64,000 bases of DNA. Origin: a virus. The translations under genes and the position numbers were made by a program. This document shows, piece by piece, positions 1-7,773 of the stretch; within the stretch, counting starts at the first letter, position 1; each line of letters begins with the position of its first letter. The notes under the pieces are model-generated. The model saw only the letters and a list, made by a program, of their open reading frames with translations. It searched no databases and was not told the DNA's origin. The DNA lies in IMG/VR virus record IMGVR_UViG_3300046727_000401, positions 1 to 64,000 of that record; one strand, 5' to 3'.

Positions 1-677
1 AGCATGAACGCGCGCGGGATCTGCGTGGACTTGGCGTCCGTCTCCGTCTTGCAAACGAAGATCGAGTCTCCGTTAGTGGGGTTAACCTCGCGCTGGAATG
101 TTCCCTTGGTGAGGATGTTCAGCGAGCGGGCGACCTGCAGGACGTCGAGCGGGCGCGGGAAGCCTTCCACCGGCGGCGTCACCTTGGAACCGTCGACCAT
201 GTCCTCGAGCCGGCTCTCGATGAAGTCGGCGAACGCGACCTGCCCCATCGGCTTGCCGTCGAGCTGGGTCCAGGCCAGCCACTCGGCCGACCGCGGGCAC
301 GTGTAGCTCGCGCGATGCTGGCGGGCGGCGGCGGTGTGCTCGTCCGGCGGGTGGTCGTCGAGCACGGCCTCGAACGACATCGCGGCGGTGTCGGCGTAGA
401 CCACGGTGCTCTCGCTGCCCCAGCGCACCAGGTGGGCGATGAAGCTGTCGACCTCGGTCAGCGTGGTGGTGCCAGCACGCGGCCGGTCGCGCCAGCGCTT
501 GTCGAGCTCGGCGAGCACGCCGTCCATCATGGTCACCACGCCGCCGTTGACGGCGATCGGTACCACGATGCGCTCGTCGTGAGGGTGTTCGATGAGCGCC
601 GTGCGGTCATCGGCGTTGACGGTGGCCATGCCAGCCTCGATGGCGGCGGCGGTGTCGGTGACGTTCAGATCGTTCAC
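1..677 (-). CDS. DUF2303/YfdQ-like phage protein, C-terminus cut by window edge
   Basis: About 225 residues are visible before the gene runs off the left edge. The sequence resembles the YfdQ/DUF2303 family, whose function is unknown and which occurs in phage recombination or early operons. I translated it from a GTG start at 675-677, which has AAGGAG six bases upstream and overlaps the preceding stop as GTGA. No stop codon interrupts the frame to base 1. If the genome is circular, the next gene in this transcript would be the YqaJ recombinase cut at the right edge. The family name is by resemblance only. Confidence 0.7.
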   Translation of the reverse strand, partial: MNDLNVTDTAAAIEAGMATVNADDRTALIEHPHDERIVVPIAVNGGVVTMMDGVLAELDKRWRDRPRAGTTTLTEVDSFIAHLVRWGSESTVVYADTAAMSFEAVLDDHPPDEHTAAARQHRASYTCPRSAEWLAWTQLDGKPMGQVAFADFIESRLEDMVDGSKVTPPVEGFPRPLDVLQVARSLNILTKGTFQREVNPTNGDSIFVCKTETDAKSTQIPRAFM

Positions 678-1036
678 GATGGCTCCTTGGGCTTGATGTG
701 GGTGAGCGGGGTGATCGGGATCGCCTTGAGCGGCAGAGTCTGCTGGCGCGGGTCGTCGGTGACGAGCGCGCCGCCCTCGGTCACGTAGTAGGTGTCCCCG
801 GGGAGGTTCGGCTGGGGCTCGGTCGTCTTGATCGACGCGCGCAGCTCGGCGAGTGCACCCGGGCCGGCCCCGGCGGCGACCTCGAATGTGATCACCATCT
901 TGCCCTTGCGCCCGGTCTCCTGACATGCGGAGACCAGCTTGCGCAGCCGGTCGGACGCCTGCTTGTTCGTGGCACCGTGCCCGAACTCCTCCAGGAACTT
1001 GCTGAAATCGAAGTCTTCATCATCCGGCTTTGCCAT
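674..1036 (-). CDS. Hypothetical protein upstream of DUF2303
   Basis: A 120-residue acidic protein (begins MAKPDDEDFDF) with no family I recognise. The ATG at 1034-1036 is preferred over a GTG two codons upstream because AGAGG is well spaced from it. Its stop overlaps the DUF2303 start (GTGA), so the two are translationally coupled. It contains a basic stretch around residues 30-45 and no membrane segment. It probably belongs to the same early operon as DUF2303. Confidence 0.65.
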   Translation of the reverse strand: MAKPDDEDFDFSKFLEEFGHGATNKQASDRLRKLVSACQETGRKGKMVITFEVAAGAGPGALAELRASIKTTEPQPNLPGDTYYVTEGGALVTDDPRQQTLPLKAIPITPLTHIKPKEPS

Positions 1037-1083
1037 GGTCACCTCTTTGGCCGCGTACTATAGCGGTAAACTGGCCAGAATGC

Positions 1084-1089
1084 TACCAT
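1084..1089 (+). promoter_or_regulatory. Putative -10 box of the endolysin gene (leaderless type)
   Basis: TACCAT ends exactly six bases before the ATG at 1096, the spacing seen at the other leaderless promoters of this genome. No good -35 hexamer is visible. A GCGGTAAAC motif, also found at other promoters here, lies just upstream. Confidence 0.4.
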
Positions 1090-1095
1090 CCCGGC

Positions 1096-1806
1096 ATGAC
1101 AAATCTCCAACCTCTCGCGGTGGACGTCTACGCCGGTGACGGACCCAAGGACTGGGCTTCGTTCTGCGCAGCTGGCCCGCCGTGGCACGTCGCCATCTTC
1201 AAGTGCTCGCAGGGGACATACTACCGCCCCGGCCACTACGTGAGCGAACGGGCGAAGTTCCTGCGCTCGGCCGGCCCGGACCACTTCGAGGGCGCGTACC
1301 ACTACCTGGACTTCGGGATCGACGGCGCGGTCCAGGCTGACTACGCGGTGACCAGCGCGGGCGGGCGCCGTCCCAACACGCTGCCGATGATGGTGGACGT
1401 CGAGCGCGGCGGTCAGCGGATCCAGGATCCGAGCCGCGCGCTGGTAGAGGACCGCGTGCGCAAGTTCGCCGACCGCTACTTCGTTCTCACCGGCCGGCGC
1501 CCGACGCTCTACGGCGGCGAGCTGCTGCGGAGCCTCGGGATCGCCGACCGGCTCGGCTGCGCACTCTCCGCGGTCGCGCTGTACGGCGCGCACCTCAACG
1601 CGCACGGGGAGAGCACGGAATCCTTTCTGGAGCGGACCGGAACCAACCTGGAGCACCTGCTGCTCTGGCAGTACCGCGAGGCGGGCGGAACATCCGCGGT
1701 ACCGGATGGCTACCCGACCTCGGCGCCGGGCGCGGGCGACGTCGACATCTCGGCTGTCACGCTGCCGGGCGGGATCGCCGCGCTGCACGCGATCTGCAAG
1801 GCTTGA
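1096..1806 (+). CDS. Glycoside hydrolase family 25 endolysin (lysozyme)
   Basis: A 236-residue muramidase of the GH25 type, expected to cleave the glycan backbone of peptidoglycan at lysis. The fold begins at once (VDVYAGDG, D10) and the D-x-E pair of the family is at residues 101-103 (VDVE). A late LLLWQYRE segment matches the conserved last strand. There is no signal peptide, so export would need a holin. The start at 1096 is preferred over upstream in-frame codons because the family fold starts there and a -10-like box lies six bases before it. No Shine-Dalgarno sequence is present. The neighbours downstream are small membrane proteins. Confidence 0.9.
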   Translation: MTNLQPLAVDVYAGDGPKDWASFCAAGPPWHVAIFKCSQGTYYRPGHYVSERAKFLRSAGPDHFEGAYHYLDFGIDGAVQADYAVTSAGGRRPNTLPMMVDVERGGQRIQDPSRALVEDRVRKFADRYFVLTGRRPTLYGGELLRSLGIADRLGCALSAVALYGAHLNAHGESTESFLERTGTNLEHLLLWQYREAGGTSAVPDGYPTSAPGAGDVDISAVTLPGGIAALHAICKA

Positions 1807-1831
1807 CGTCGACTCGTAGCCGTGCGATAAA
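1803..1831 (+). promoter_or_regulatory. Leaderless sigma70-type promoter
   Basis: TTGACG at 1803-1808, a 17-base spacer and GATAAA at 1826-1831. Six bases separate the -10 box from the ATG at 1838, so transcription should start at or next to the A of ATG. Confidence 0.75.
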
Positions 1832-1837
1832 CTTGGC

Positions 1838-2107
1838 ATGCGAGAGCTGACATCGTGGCGAGAGTTGATCGTTGCTGAAATGGCGGACCATGGGGAGTCC
1901 TTCGCTGACGTGAAGGCGTGCACGATTACCGACGGTGAGCTTGATGAACGCTTTGATGCTGGGTTCGGCGGTACCGAAGGCAAGCCGTTCGCGCTGTGGA
2001 CTTCTGCTCGGGTCTACTTCCCGCTGTCCTACGACGGTGCGGAGTGGTGCGGGTCGGCGCCTCGTCATCCAAGCGATGAAACGCTCGCACACCAGGGCGG
2101 TGGCTGA
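1838..2107 (+). CDS. Small conserved-looking phage protein, 89 aa
   Basis: An acidic, soluble 89-residue protein with a compact aromatic core (VYFPLSYDGAEWCGSAPRHP). It looks like small proteins I have seen in other phages, but I cannot name a family. The ATG lies six bases downstream of a TTGACG-N17-GATAAA promoter, with no ribosome binding site, so the mRNA is predicted to be leaderless. The next gene starts inside its stop (TGATG), which makes this the head of a small operon leading to the RusA gene. Confidence 0.75.
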   Translation: MRELTSWRELIVAEMADHGESFADVKACTITDGELDERFDAGFGGTEGKPFALWTSARVYFPLSYDGAEWCGSAPRHPSDETLAHQGGG

Positions 2108-2205
2108 TGGCTACTCGCCGAACCCGAGCATCCTGGTGGGCGTTCTACCTCGCCATGGCCGCGCTCACCGTGTGGTGGACGGCCAAGGCCGGAGGATGTC
2201 TGTGA
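2107..2205 (+). CDS. Tiny single-span membrane protein, 32 aa
   Basis: A 32-residue product with a basic N terminus (MATRRTRAS) and one hydrophobic segment (about residues 10-26). The start shares a base with the preceding stop (TGATG), and the next gene starts in its stop (GTGA). Its position next to the endolysin suggests a lysis accessory such as a small holin or antiholin, which is inference only. Confidence 0.55.
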   Translation: MATRRTRASWWAFYLAMAALTVWWTAKAGGCL

Positions 2206-2615
2206 AGCGTCGGCCGGACATCATCCCTGGCATGGTCGCGATCGGTGTCGCGTTCGTTGCGACGATCGTCCTCGCGTCGGCGGTGCAGCAGTGCCGCGCG
2301 CGACGCCTGCCGCGAGGGCGGCGGGCGCGTCGAGCAGGGCTTGGCGTACGGCTGGAGGTGCGTTCCATGAGCGACAACCGACCCAGCATCGCGGAGCTGA
2401 AGCGATTTCTGGCGCTGCGATCGGTGCCCCAGCCACTCATGGCCGAAATCCAAGAGGCACTCCCCGCGCTCCTGGAAATCGCAGATGCCGCCAAGACGTA
2501 CTGGGATGCTCAGTGCGATAGCGCGCATTGCGATCGTCCTGCCCACCGCGGGGGATGCGCGATTCTAAAGGCTGGACGCAGGATGAGCGAAGCGCTCGCC
2601 AAGGTCCGCCCATGA
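2202..2615 (+). CDS. Membrane-anchored hypothetical protein with a strong internal start
   Basis: A GTG start at 2202 with GGAGG six bases upstream opens a 137-residue frame. It has a membrane span (about residues 9-28), a very basic linker, then a soluble 82-residue domain. A second in-frame ATG at 2367 has its own Shine-Dalgarno sequence (GGAGGTG) and would make only the soluble domain (begins MSDNRPSIAEL). Both products may exist. The arrangement resembles dual-start lysis proteins, but no family is recognised. The stop overlaps the RusA start (ATGA). Confidence 0.55.
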   Translation: MKRRPDIIPGMVAIGVAFVATIVLASAVQQCRARRLPRGRRARRAGLGVRLEVRSMSDNRPSIAELKRFLALRSVPQPLMAEIQEALPALLEIADAAKTYWDAQCDSAHCDRPAHRGGCAILKAGRRMSEALAKVRP

Positions 2616-3025
2616 TCCGCGGCGCGCTCGCCCCGTTCCGCACTGCGACCTTCTGGGTATCCGGCATGCCAGAGACGAAGGGCAGCTGGATCCCGATCGG
2701 CGGTGGGCGCGTTCGCGCCGACAACCCGCGCGAGCACGCGTGGGTTGAGGCAGTGGGCTGGGCCGCGAAGGCCGCCATGCTGACCGCGCGCCACCCACAG
2801 CCGGACTCGCGCCGGTACGCGGTGGTGCTGGCGTTCACGCTCGCGGCGCCGCCCGACCGCACGCGCAAGAATCGGCGCGACGCGGACAAGTTGGCACGCT
2901 CGTGTCTCGACGCGCTCACGGGAATCGTATGGATCGACGACGAGCAGGTGGACGATCTGCGGGCCACCAAGAAGATCGCCAAGGGCGCGTCCATCGGGGT
3001 GCAGATCACCGTGACCGCCCTGTAG
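2612..3025 (+). CDS. rusA: RusA-family Holliday junction resolvase
   Basis: A 137-residue endonuclease of the RusA family, which cuts four-way DNA junctions and is common in phages, where it can clear branched DNA before packaging. Diagnostic features are the RRDADKL motif (catalytic Asp at about 90 and 92), D100 in the CLDAL helix and the IDDEQV stretch at 108-113. The length fits the family (about 120-140). The start overlaps the preceding stop as ATGA. Confidence 0.9.
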   Translation: MIRGALAPFRTATFWVSGMPETKGSWIPIGGGRVRADNPREHAWVEAVGWAAKAAMLTARHPQPDSRRYAVVLAFTLAAPPDRTRKNRRDADKLARSCLDALTGIVWIDDEQVDDLRATKKIAKGASIGVQITVTAL

Positions 3026-3164
3026 CGTTTGCCTGTGGACTATGGCAGGGTGGCGCATGGCCGCACCGACCCTGAGCGACGTCATGGCGAAGCTCGTCAA
3101 GATCGAGCTCGAGCAGCAAGAACAGACCGGCCTACTTTCAGCCCTCTTTGCAAGGAGTCAGATC

Positions 3165-3377
3165 ATGTCTGCAGAAATGGACACGCTTTCCGCACAGGTC
3201 ACCCAGACCCTCACGGTCGAGCAGTCGGCCCTCACCCTGATCCAGGGCATCGCCGCGCAGGTCGCCGACGCCGCCGGTGACCGCACCAAGAGCCTGGCGC
3301 TCTCGGCGACGCTCAAGACCTCGGCGGATGCGCTCGCCGCGGCCATCGTGGCGAACACCCCGACCCCCACCCCGTAG
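3165..3377 (+). CDS. Small helical hypothetical protein, 70 aa
   Basis: The product is rich in Ala, Thr, Leu and Gln with heptad-like spacing and ends in a TPTPTP tail, as small coiled-coil phage proteins often do. The ATG at 3165 is chosen because AAGGAG stands seven bases upstream. The same frame is open further upstream, with ATGs at 3042 and 3057 that would add about 36-41 residues, so a longer form is possible. A strong terminator follows within 20 bases of the stop. Confidence 0.6.
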   Translation: MSAEMDTLSAQVTQTLTVEQSALTLIQGIAAQVADAAGDRTKSLALSATLKTSADALAAAIVANTPTPTP

Positions 3378-3396
3378 TCTCCCCGCAACCGCCCCA

Positions 3397-3430
3397 CGCC
3401 CCGGAACCCCACCGGGGCGTTTGTGTTTGT
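3397..3430 (+). terminator. Rho-independent terminator
   Basis: An 8-bp perfect stem (CGCCCCGG / CCGGGGCG) with an eight-base loop is followed by a T-rich run. It closes the plus-strand operon that begins with the 89-residue gene at 1838. The -35 of the next promoter lies inside the T-rich run. Confidence 0.85.
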
Positions 3431-3449
3431 GGCGTAGATGAGCTATAAA
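3421..3449 (+). promoter_or_regulatory. Leaderless promoter of the HNH gene
   Basis: TTGTGT at 3421-3426, a 17-base spacer and TATAAA at 3444-3449. Six bases then precede the ATG at 3456. Confidence 0.75.
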
Positions 3450-3455
3450 CGACGG

Positions 3456-3851
3456 ATGGGCGAAGAGGAGACGAAGTCCGCGGCCCGGAAAGCCGTCCAC
3501 CTCGAGGTGAGCGCAGGGCTGCGCCCGCATGCCAATTCGGTCCCGTGCTCGGCGTGTGGGCACATCTACCAAGACGGCGAGCGTAGGCACGAGTGGCACC
3601 ACCATCTCGGCTACGAGCGTGATCATTGGTTCTCGGTGATAGTGCTGTGCACAACTTGCCATGGGAGGCAAGGTGCGAGGGCAAACCAGACACATTGCGT
3701 GAACGGACACGAGTTCACGGCGGACAACACACATCGTCGAAGGAACGGCACGAGGGAATGCCGTGCCTGTCGCAGGGCGCAGAAGAAACGGCAACGTCCG
3801 GCGGCATGGTGGCGAGCGCGTCGTGCAAGAAAGGTGAACAATGGGCGATAA
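3456..3851 (+). CDS. HNH endonuclease-like protein
   Basis: A 131-residue basic protein. It has a CSACGH knuckle, a HEWHHHLGYERDHW core and a CTTCH knuckle, which fits an HNH nuclease with a zinc-binding frame. A second Cys/His cluster near the C terminus (HCVNGHEF ... CRACRR) resembles the DNA-binding tail of phage HNH proteins. The start at 3456 is set by a promoter whose -10 box ends six bases before it. An upstream in-frame ATG at 3438 would lie inside the promoter. The next gene overlaps its 3' end. Confidence 0.8.
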   Translation: MGEEETKSAARKAVHLEVSAGLRPHANSVPCSACGHIYQDGERRHEWHHHLGYERDHWFSVIVLCTTCHGRQGARANQTHCVNGHEFTADNTHRRRNGTRECRACRRAQKKRQRPAAWWRARRARKVNNGR

Positions 3852-4728
3852 GACAGCGATATCGTGGACGGATCACACGTTCAACGTTTTCTGGGGTTGC
3901 GACAAGGTCTCGCCCGGATGCGACGCTTGTTATGCCGAGGCTTTCGATCACCGCCTCGGTGGCGAGCACTGGGGGCCGATGGCTCCGCGGCGCTTCTTTG
4001 GTGACGCGTACTGGCGCAAGCCGCTGGCCTGGAACGCTGCGGCGGAGAAGGCCGGCGTGCGCGCGAGCGTGTTCTGCAGCTCGATGGCGGACTGGGCGGA
4101 GGTACACCAGGTACCCGAGGTCCGCGAGCAGCAGGACGAGGCACGTGAGCGGCTGTGGCGCCTGATCGAGGAGACGGCGTGGCTGGACTGGCTCATGCTG
4201 TCGAAGCGGCCGGAGAACTTCGCGGCGCTGCTGCCGTGGACGAGCAAGGTCTGCAGCTGGTGCAAGCCGCCAGGGTCCGGCGTGGACACCTGCGAGCAGA
4301 CCGGGAAGTGCTCGTCGTGCGGTGGGTGCGGTCGGTCGGAGGCCAGCGAGCCGTACCCCAACGTCACCCTCATGGTGACCGGCGAGAACACGGAGCAGCT
4401 GCTGCGCCGCGCGGCGATCCTGCGCCGGACCCCGGCGATACGCCGCGGGATCTCGGCCGAGCCGTTGCTGGAACACATCTCGGCGGAAGCATGGGACGAG
4501 GCGCTAGACTCTCGCGTTGCCGAGGTTCGCCATGATCGTCTGATCCACTGGCTCATCGTCGGCGACGAGAGCGGGCCGAACCGCCGGCCGGCGCAGCTCG
4601 ACTGGGTGCGCACCGCGCGTGAGGCCGCGCTGCGACACGGCGTGGCCTTCCACTTCAAGCAGTGGAACGGCAGCGGGAAGACGGTCCACCTGCCGATTCT
4701 TGACGATCGCGTGCACGATGCCAGGTAG
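3841..4728 (+). CDS. DUF5131 (phage Gp37/Gp68 family) protein with Fe-S type Cys triad
   Basis: A 295-residue protein with the family hallmark near the N terminus: ISWTDHTFNVFWGC, then SPGCDACYAE, with Cys at 20, 27 and 30. This looks like an iron-sulphur or radical-SAM-like site. A CSWC...C...CSSCGGC insertion in the middle adds a probable zinc ribbon. The activity is unknown for the family. The start overlaps the HNH gene by 11 bases and has AGGTGA upstream. A second protein with a CYA-type triad, GP88-like, lies at 53622-54467. Confidence 0.85.
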   Translation: MGDKTAISWTDHTFNVFWGCDKVSPGCDACYAEAFDHRLGGEHWGPMAPRRFFGDAYWRKPLAWNAAAEKAGVRASVFCSSMADWAEVHQVPEVREQQDEARERLWRLIEETAWLDWLMLSKRPENFAALLPWTSKVCSWCKPPGSGVDTCEQTGKCSSCGGCGRSEASEPYPNVTLMVTGENTEQLLRRAAILRRTPAIRRGISAEPLLEHISAEAWDEALDSRVAEVRHDRLIHWLIVGDESGPNRRPAQLDWVRTAREAALRHGVAFHFKQWNGSGKTVHLPILDDRVHDAR

Positions 4729-4740
4729 CTGTGCTATAAA
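4711..4740 (+). promoter_or_regulatory. Leaderless promoter, weak -35
   Basis: TATAAA at 4735-4740 is followed by six bases and the ATG at 4747. GTGCAC at 4711-4716 is a poor -35 with an 18-base spacer. The GTGCTATAAAC core is shared with other promoters of the genome. Confidence 0.6.
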
Positions 4741-4746
4741 CACCAC

Positions 4747-5985
4747 ATGACGACACCGATCGACGACATGTTGCAGAACCTCATAGAGAAACTCCACGCC
4801 GCGCGCTTCGCCGAGGCGTCCCCGACCATCGCCGACCTGCACCAGGTCGCGACGGCGCTGGAGGACACGCGAAGAATGACGCGTGGAACCGCGACCGGCC
4901 TGATCGAGGCACAGGCGACGCGGATCAAATTGCTCGAAGAACAAAATCAGCACCGAATCGACCTCGCGTTTCACCGCATCGAACGGGTTGACCAGCTCGT
5001 GGCCACGGACAAGACCGATTACCGCGCGATCCTCGGGGCGGTCGCGGACCTGGGCGACCGGGTCAAGAAGCTCGAATCCCCGTCCATCGGAGACGCCGTG
5101 AAGGGATTGGCCGACGACATGCGCAAGCTGGCCGCGCTCCGCGACATCCCGGTGACGCCGGACCGCATCGCCACGTCGACCGGCGATGATCTCGACGAGG
5201 TAGCCGACGCGCTCGGGCTGTCTCGCAAGGGCTGGCCCTGTCACGAGGTGGAGGCCGACGATGCGCTCCGGGTCCGCTGCGCCGCCGCGCTGTTCGGGCA
5301 GTCGATGACGCGCGAGCTGGCGCGAAGCGTAGCGACCGATGCTCGGAGAGCATGGTGGTCCAATAAGAGCGCCGAAACATTCGCGCCAGAGACTTGCCCA
5401 GAGTGGGTGGTTGACGCCGTGATGGCCGCGGCTGGCGCGCACCCGGACGGTCGCCCGCTCGATCAACAGAGCGATCTAGCCGTCGCGATGGAGCGCGACA
5501 TCACCGTTGCACTGGGGCTGGCGCCAGAGTCGGTCGCTTGGCCGCGGTGCCTTGAGCTCGTGCGCCAGGCCGTCGAGGCCGTGACCGCGCTCGGATCGCT
5601 GCGACAGCGCATCACCACGCTCGAGGAGCGCAACACGAAGCAGGCGCAGACGATCGCTGAGCTGCAGGACATCAACGCGCGCGGGATCTCCACCGTCGTG
5701 GACCAGGCCGCGCAGATCACGGCGCTGCGCGCCGAGGTCAAGCGCAGCGGAACGATCGACGGCGCCGATGCTCTGCCGCTGATCGCCGCGGCCTTGCAGT
5801 GGCGCAAGGATGCGGTGGTTCGCTGCGGCGCCTTAGAGGAACCGGAACGGGATCTTGATGTGCTGGTCACGATCGGAGATGTGGTCTGGCATCGTTACGA
5901 GCTTCCGCTCGTCAAGGCGATCGACGAGTACATGGCGTCCAAGGCCACCACTGCGGAGATCGCCGCGTTGACTGGGGCGACGTGA
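4747..5985 (+). CDS. Large coiled-coil hypothetical protein, 412 aa
   Basis: Long helical stretches with heptad spacing lie at about residues 1-130 and again at 270-330. They flank a middle part with an LDEVADALGLSRKG segment. No catalytic motif is visible and no family is recognised. The ATG lies six bases after TATAAA. The next gene starts in its stop (GTGA), so it heads an operon of four overlapping genes. Confidence 0.7.
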   Translation: MTTPIDDMLQNLIEKLHAARFAEASPTIADLHQVATALEDTRRMTRGTATGLIEAQATRIKLLEEQNQHRIDLAFHRIERVDQLVATDKTDYRAILGAVADLGDRVKKLESPSIGDAVKGLADDMRKLAALRDIPVTPDRIATSTGDDLDEVADALGLSRKGWPCHEVEADDALRVRCAAALFGQSMTRELARSVATDARRAWWSNKSAETFAPETCPEWVVDAVMAAAGAHPDGRPLDQQSDLAVAMERDITVALGLAPESVAWPRCLELVRQAVEAVTALGSLRQRITTLEERNTKQAQTIAELQDINARGISTVVDQAAQITALRAEVKRSGTIDGADALPLIAAALQWRKDAVVRCGALEEPERDLDVLVTIGDVVWHRYELPLVKAIDEYMASKATTAEIAALTGAT

Positions 5986-6239
5986 GCGACGAGTGCACGT
6001 GCGGCCGGCCGCGGGCCACCGATGCCGATCTGGCGCGATGGGTTGATGTCGCTGGCGATCGCCCGATCGAGGCCCACCCGGCGCCGCTGCCTGCATCAGA
6101 GCTGTGGGCGAACGCGCTTTGCTGGACCATGCCCGGACAGCGTCGTTGCGCCATGCGCCGGCGCTGGGCCAGCGACACGCACATCGGCGTGGCGCGCTCG
6201 GTGTTCGCGTTGTACCAGCTTGGCGTGGTGGTCAGATGA
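5982..6239 (+). CDS. Hypothetical protein, 85 aa
   Basis: The GTG start overlaps the preceding stop (GTGA). A short CTCGRP motif lies at the N terminus and single Cys residues occur in the middle, so metal binding is possible. Both ends overlap neighbours by four bases, which indicates translational coupling. No family is recognised. Confidence 0.65.
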   Translation: MSDECTCGRPRATDADLARWVDVAGDRPIEAHPAPLPASELWANALCWTMPGQRRCAMRRRWASDTHIGVARSVFALYQLGVVVR

Positions 6240-6940
6240 ACTTCGCCGACGCCAAGCTCTTGCTCGAGTTCGCCACGCTCCAGGCGCGGATCGCCGAGGA
6301 CCACGGCGCGCTCTCAATCGATCCCGTGGCGCTCGCCGGATCACCGCGCGTGCGGCTGACCCAGACCAAGGGTTACCGCGACCTGCGGGCGTTCTTCGAG
6401 CGCCTGTCCCCGCGCGCCAGGGAGGGGTTCCGCCGCCAGCTGAGGATGCAGATCGACGGCGTGCGCGCCGTGCTCAAACGCTGCGCGGAGACCGGGGAGC
6501 GGCCCTCGCTCGCGGACCTCGAGATCTCGGTCACCGACGTAGAAACCGGGCTGCCGGCCGATGGGCGCTGCGCCGGGTCCGGCGCAGGCATCACCGAGCC
6601 GGTCGACGAGCGCATCGGATGTCAGCGCTGCATGGCGTCGTGGCACCAGAACGACATCGGGTTCAAGATCCCCGAACACCAGGAGCAGAAAATGAACAAA
6701 GTCGACTACGTCAAGCGCCAAGGCCAGACGCGTTCACATCACTGTCACTGGCCGGGCTGCACCGCACAGGTTCCGCCGGCGATGTGGGGCTGCAAGGCGC
6801 ACTGGTTCAAGCTGCCGAAGGCGTTGCGTGACCGCATCTGGCGCGCGTACGTGCCCGGCCAGGAAATCGACATGTCGCCGAGCGCCGAGTACCTCAAGGT
6901 CGCCGACGACGTGCAGCGCTGGATCCGCGAGCACCCGTGA
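6236..6940 (+). CDS. Two-domain hypothetical protein with internal start
   Basis: The 234-residue frame starts at an ATG that overlaps the previous stop (ATGA). The first about 150 residues are helical and end in a zinc-ribbon-like CAGSG...CQRC. A second in-frame ATG at 6692 has AGGAG seven bases upstream and would make a separate 82-residue protein with an HHCHWPGC...WGCKAHW metal-binding pattern, which looks like a stand-alone phage protein. The gene is therefore either a fusion or a nested pair. Confidence 0.6.
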   Translation: MNFADAKLLLEFATLQARIAEDHGALSIDPVALAGSPRVRLTQTKGYRDLRAFFERLSPRAREGFRRQLRMQIDGVRAVLKRCAETGERPSLADLEISVTDVETGLPADGRCAGSGAGITEPVDERIGCQRCMASWHQNDIGFKIPEHQEQKMNKVDYVKRQGQTRSHHCHWPGCTAQVPPAMWGCKAHWFKLPKALRDRIWRAYVPGQEIDMSPSAEYLKVADDVQRWIREHP

Positions 6941-7125
6941 AGCCCGAGATCCTCCGCCAGAAGGTGACCGCGCTCGCGAAGACCTACCGCGCTGACGTCG
7001 CTGAGGTCGCCGAGCTCGTCGAGGAGCGCGCGGCGATCCGCCAGCACGAGGGCGGTCAGAAGCAAGGCAACGCCGAGCTGGCCGCGCTGGTGGACGTCGC
7101 GGAGATCTTGGCGCGGCGCACGTAG
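6937..7125 (+). CDS. Small helical hypothetical protein, 62 aa
   Basis: The GTG start overlaps the preceding stop (GTGA). The product is strongly helical and charged and has no Cys or membrane span. It is the last gene of the coupled operon that begins at 4747. The next gene has its own promoter, whose -35 lies just after this stop. Confidence 0.6.
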   Translation: MKPEILRQKVTALAKTYRADVAEVAELVEERAAIRQHEGGQKQGNAELAALVDVAEILARRT

Positions 7126-7128
7126 CTC

Positions 7129-7157
7129 TTGCGCTCTCTCCACCGTTGCGCTATAAA
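7129..7157 (+). promoter_or_regulatory. Leaderless promoter of the clamp-like gene
   Basis: TTGCGC at 7129-7134, a 17-base spacer and TATAAA at 7152-7157, then six bases to the ATG at 7164. Confidence 0.75.
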
Positions 7158-7163
7158 CATCGG

Positions 7164-7772
7164 ATGTCCGATCCACTCCGCATCCGAACCGACCTGCTCC
7201 GCGCTGTCGCGCAGTGGAGCCTCGCCTCACCCGGTGATCGTCTTCACCTCGCGGTCGTCGCCGTGCTCGATGGCGAGCTGGTGGCCACCGACGGCCACCG
7301 CCTGGCGCGCGTCCCGGTCGGCACGCACAAGAACGCCAAGTTCGCGCTCAAGCGTGAACACATCTTCGCCGCGGCGGCCGCGCAGCATAAGCTCCGGGAT
7401 GGCGTTCTGACCGACGAGGATGGGAAGCGCGTCATCGAGATCCGCCCCGACGGCAAAACGATCATGCTCGACCTCGGTCCGTTCGGGATGGTCGTGCCGG
7501 CGGGCCGCATCGAGGACTACCCGCCCTTCGACAGGGCCATGCCGAAGGGACCCGGGAAGTCGCCGCCCGCGGGATGCGTGGTCAACCCGCGCTACCTGGC
7601 GGCGATCGCCGACATTCAGGACGTGGTCCAAGGCGACGAGCGACACGGCATTCGGCTCACGATGTGGGGCGACCCGGACAAGAACGGCAACGTGCACGAG
7701 CCGATGCTGTTCGAGGGCTATGGCGGCACGCGCTACGTGATCATGCCGATGCGCGACTCGTTCAAGGACTGA
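7164..7772 (+). CDS. Sliding-clamp (DnaN beta)-like protein
   Basis: A 202-residue protein carrying the signature of beta-clamp domains, GELVATDGHRLARVPV at about residues 42-57, and a later FGMVVPAGRIEDYPPFD segment like the clamp loop region. Cellular beta clamps have three such domains in about 370 residues, so this is a reduced form. A role as phage processivity factor or competitor of the host clamp is inference. The leaderless start at 7164 is set by the promoter. It converges with the peptide gene on the other strand, with one base between the stops. Confidence 0.7.
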   Translation: MSDPLRIRTDLLRAVAQWSLASPGDRLHLAVVAVLDGELVATDGHRLARVPVGTHKNAKFALKREHIFAAAAAQHKLRDGVLTDEDGKRVIEIRPDGKTIMLDLGPFGMVVPAGRIEDYPPFDRAMPKGPGKSPPAGCVVNPRYLAAIADIQDVVQGDERHGIRLTMWGDPDKNGNVHEPMLFEGYGGTRYVIMPMRDSFKD

Positions 7773-7773
7773 G

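Noticed and set aside
4-788. Two plus-strand open frames at the left edge
   Set aside because: They lie opposite the continuous DUF2303 reading frame on the minus strand, which has a ribosome binding site and overlapping stop/start with its neighbour.
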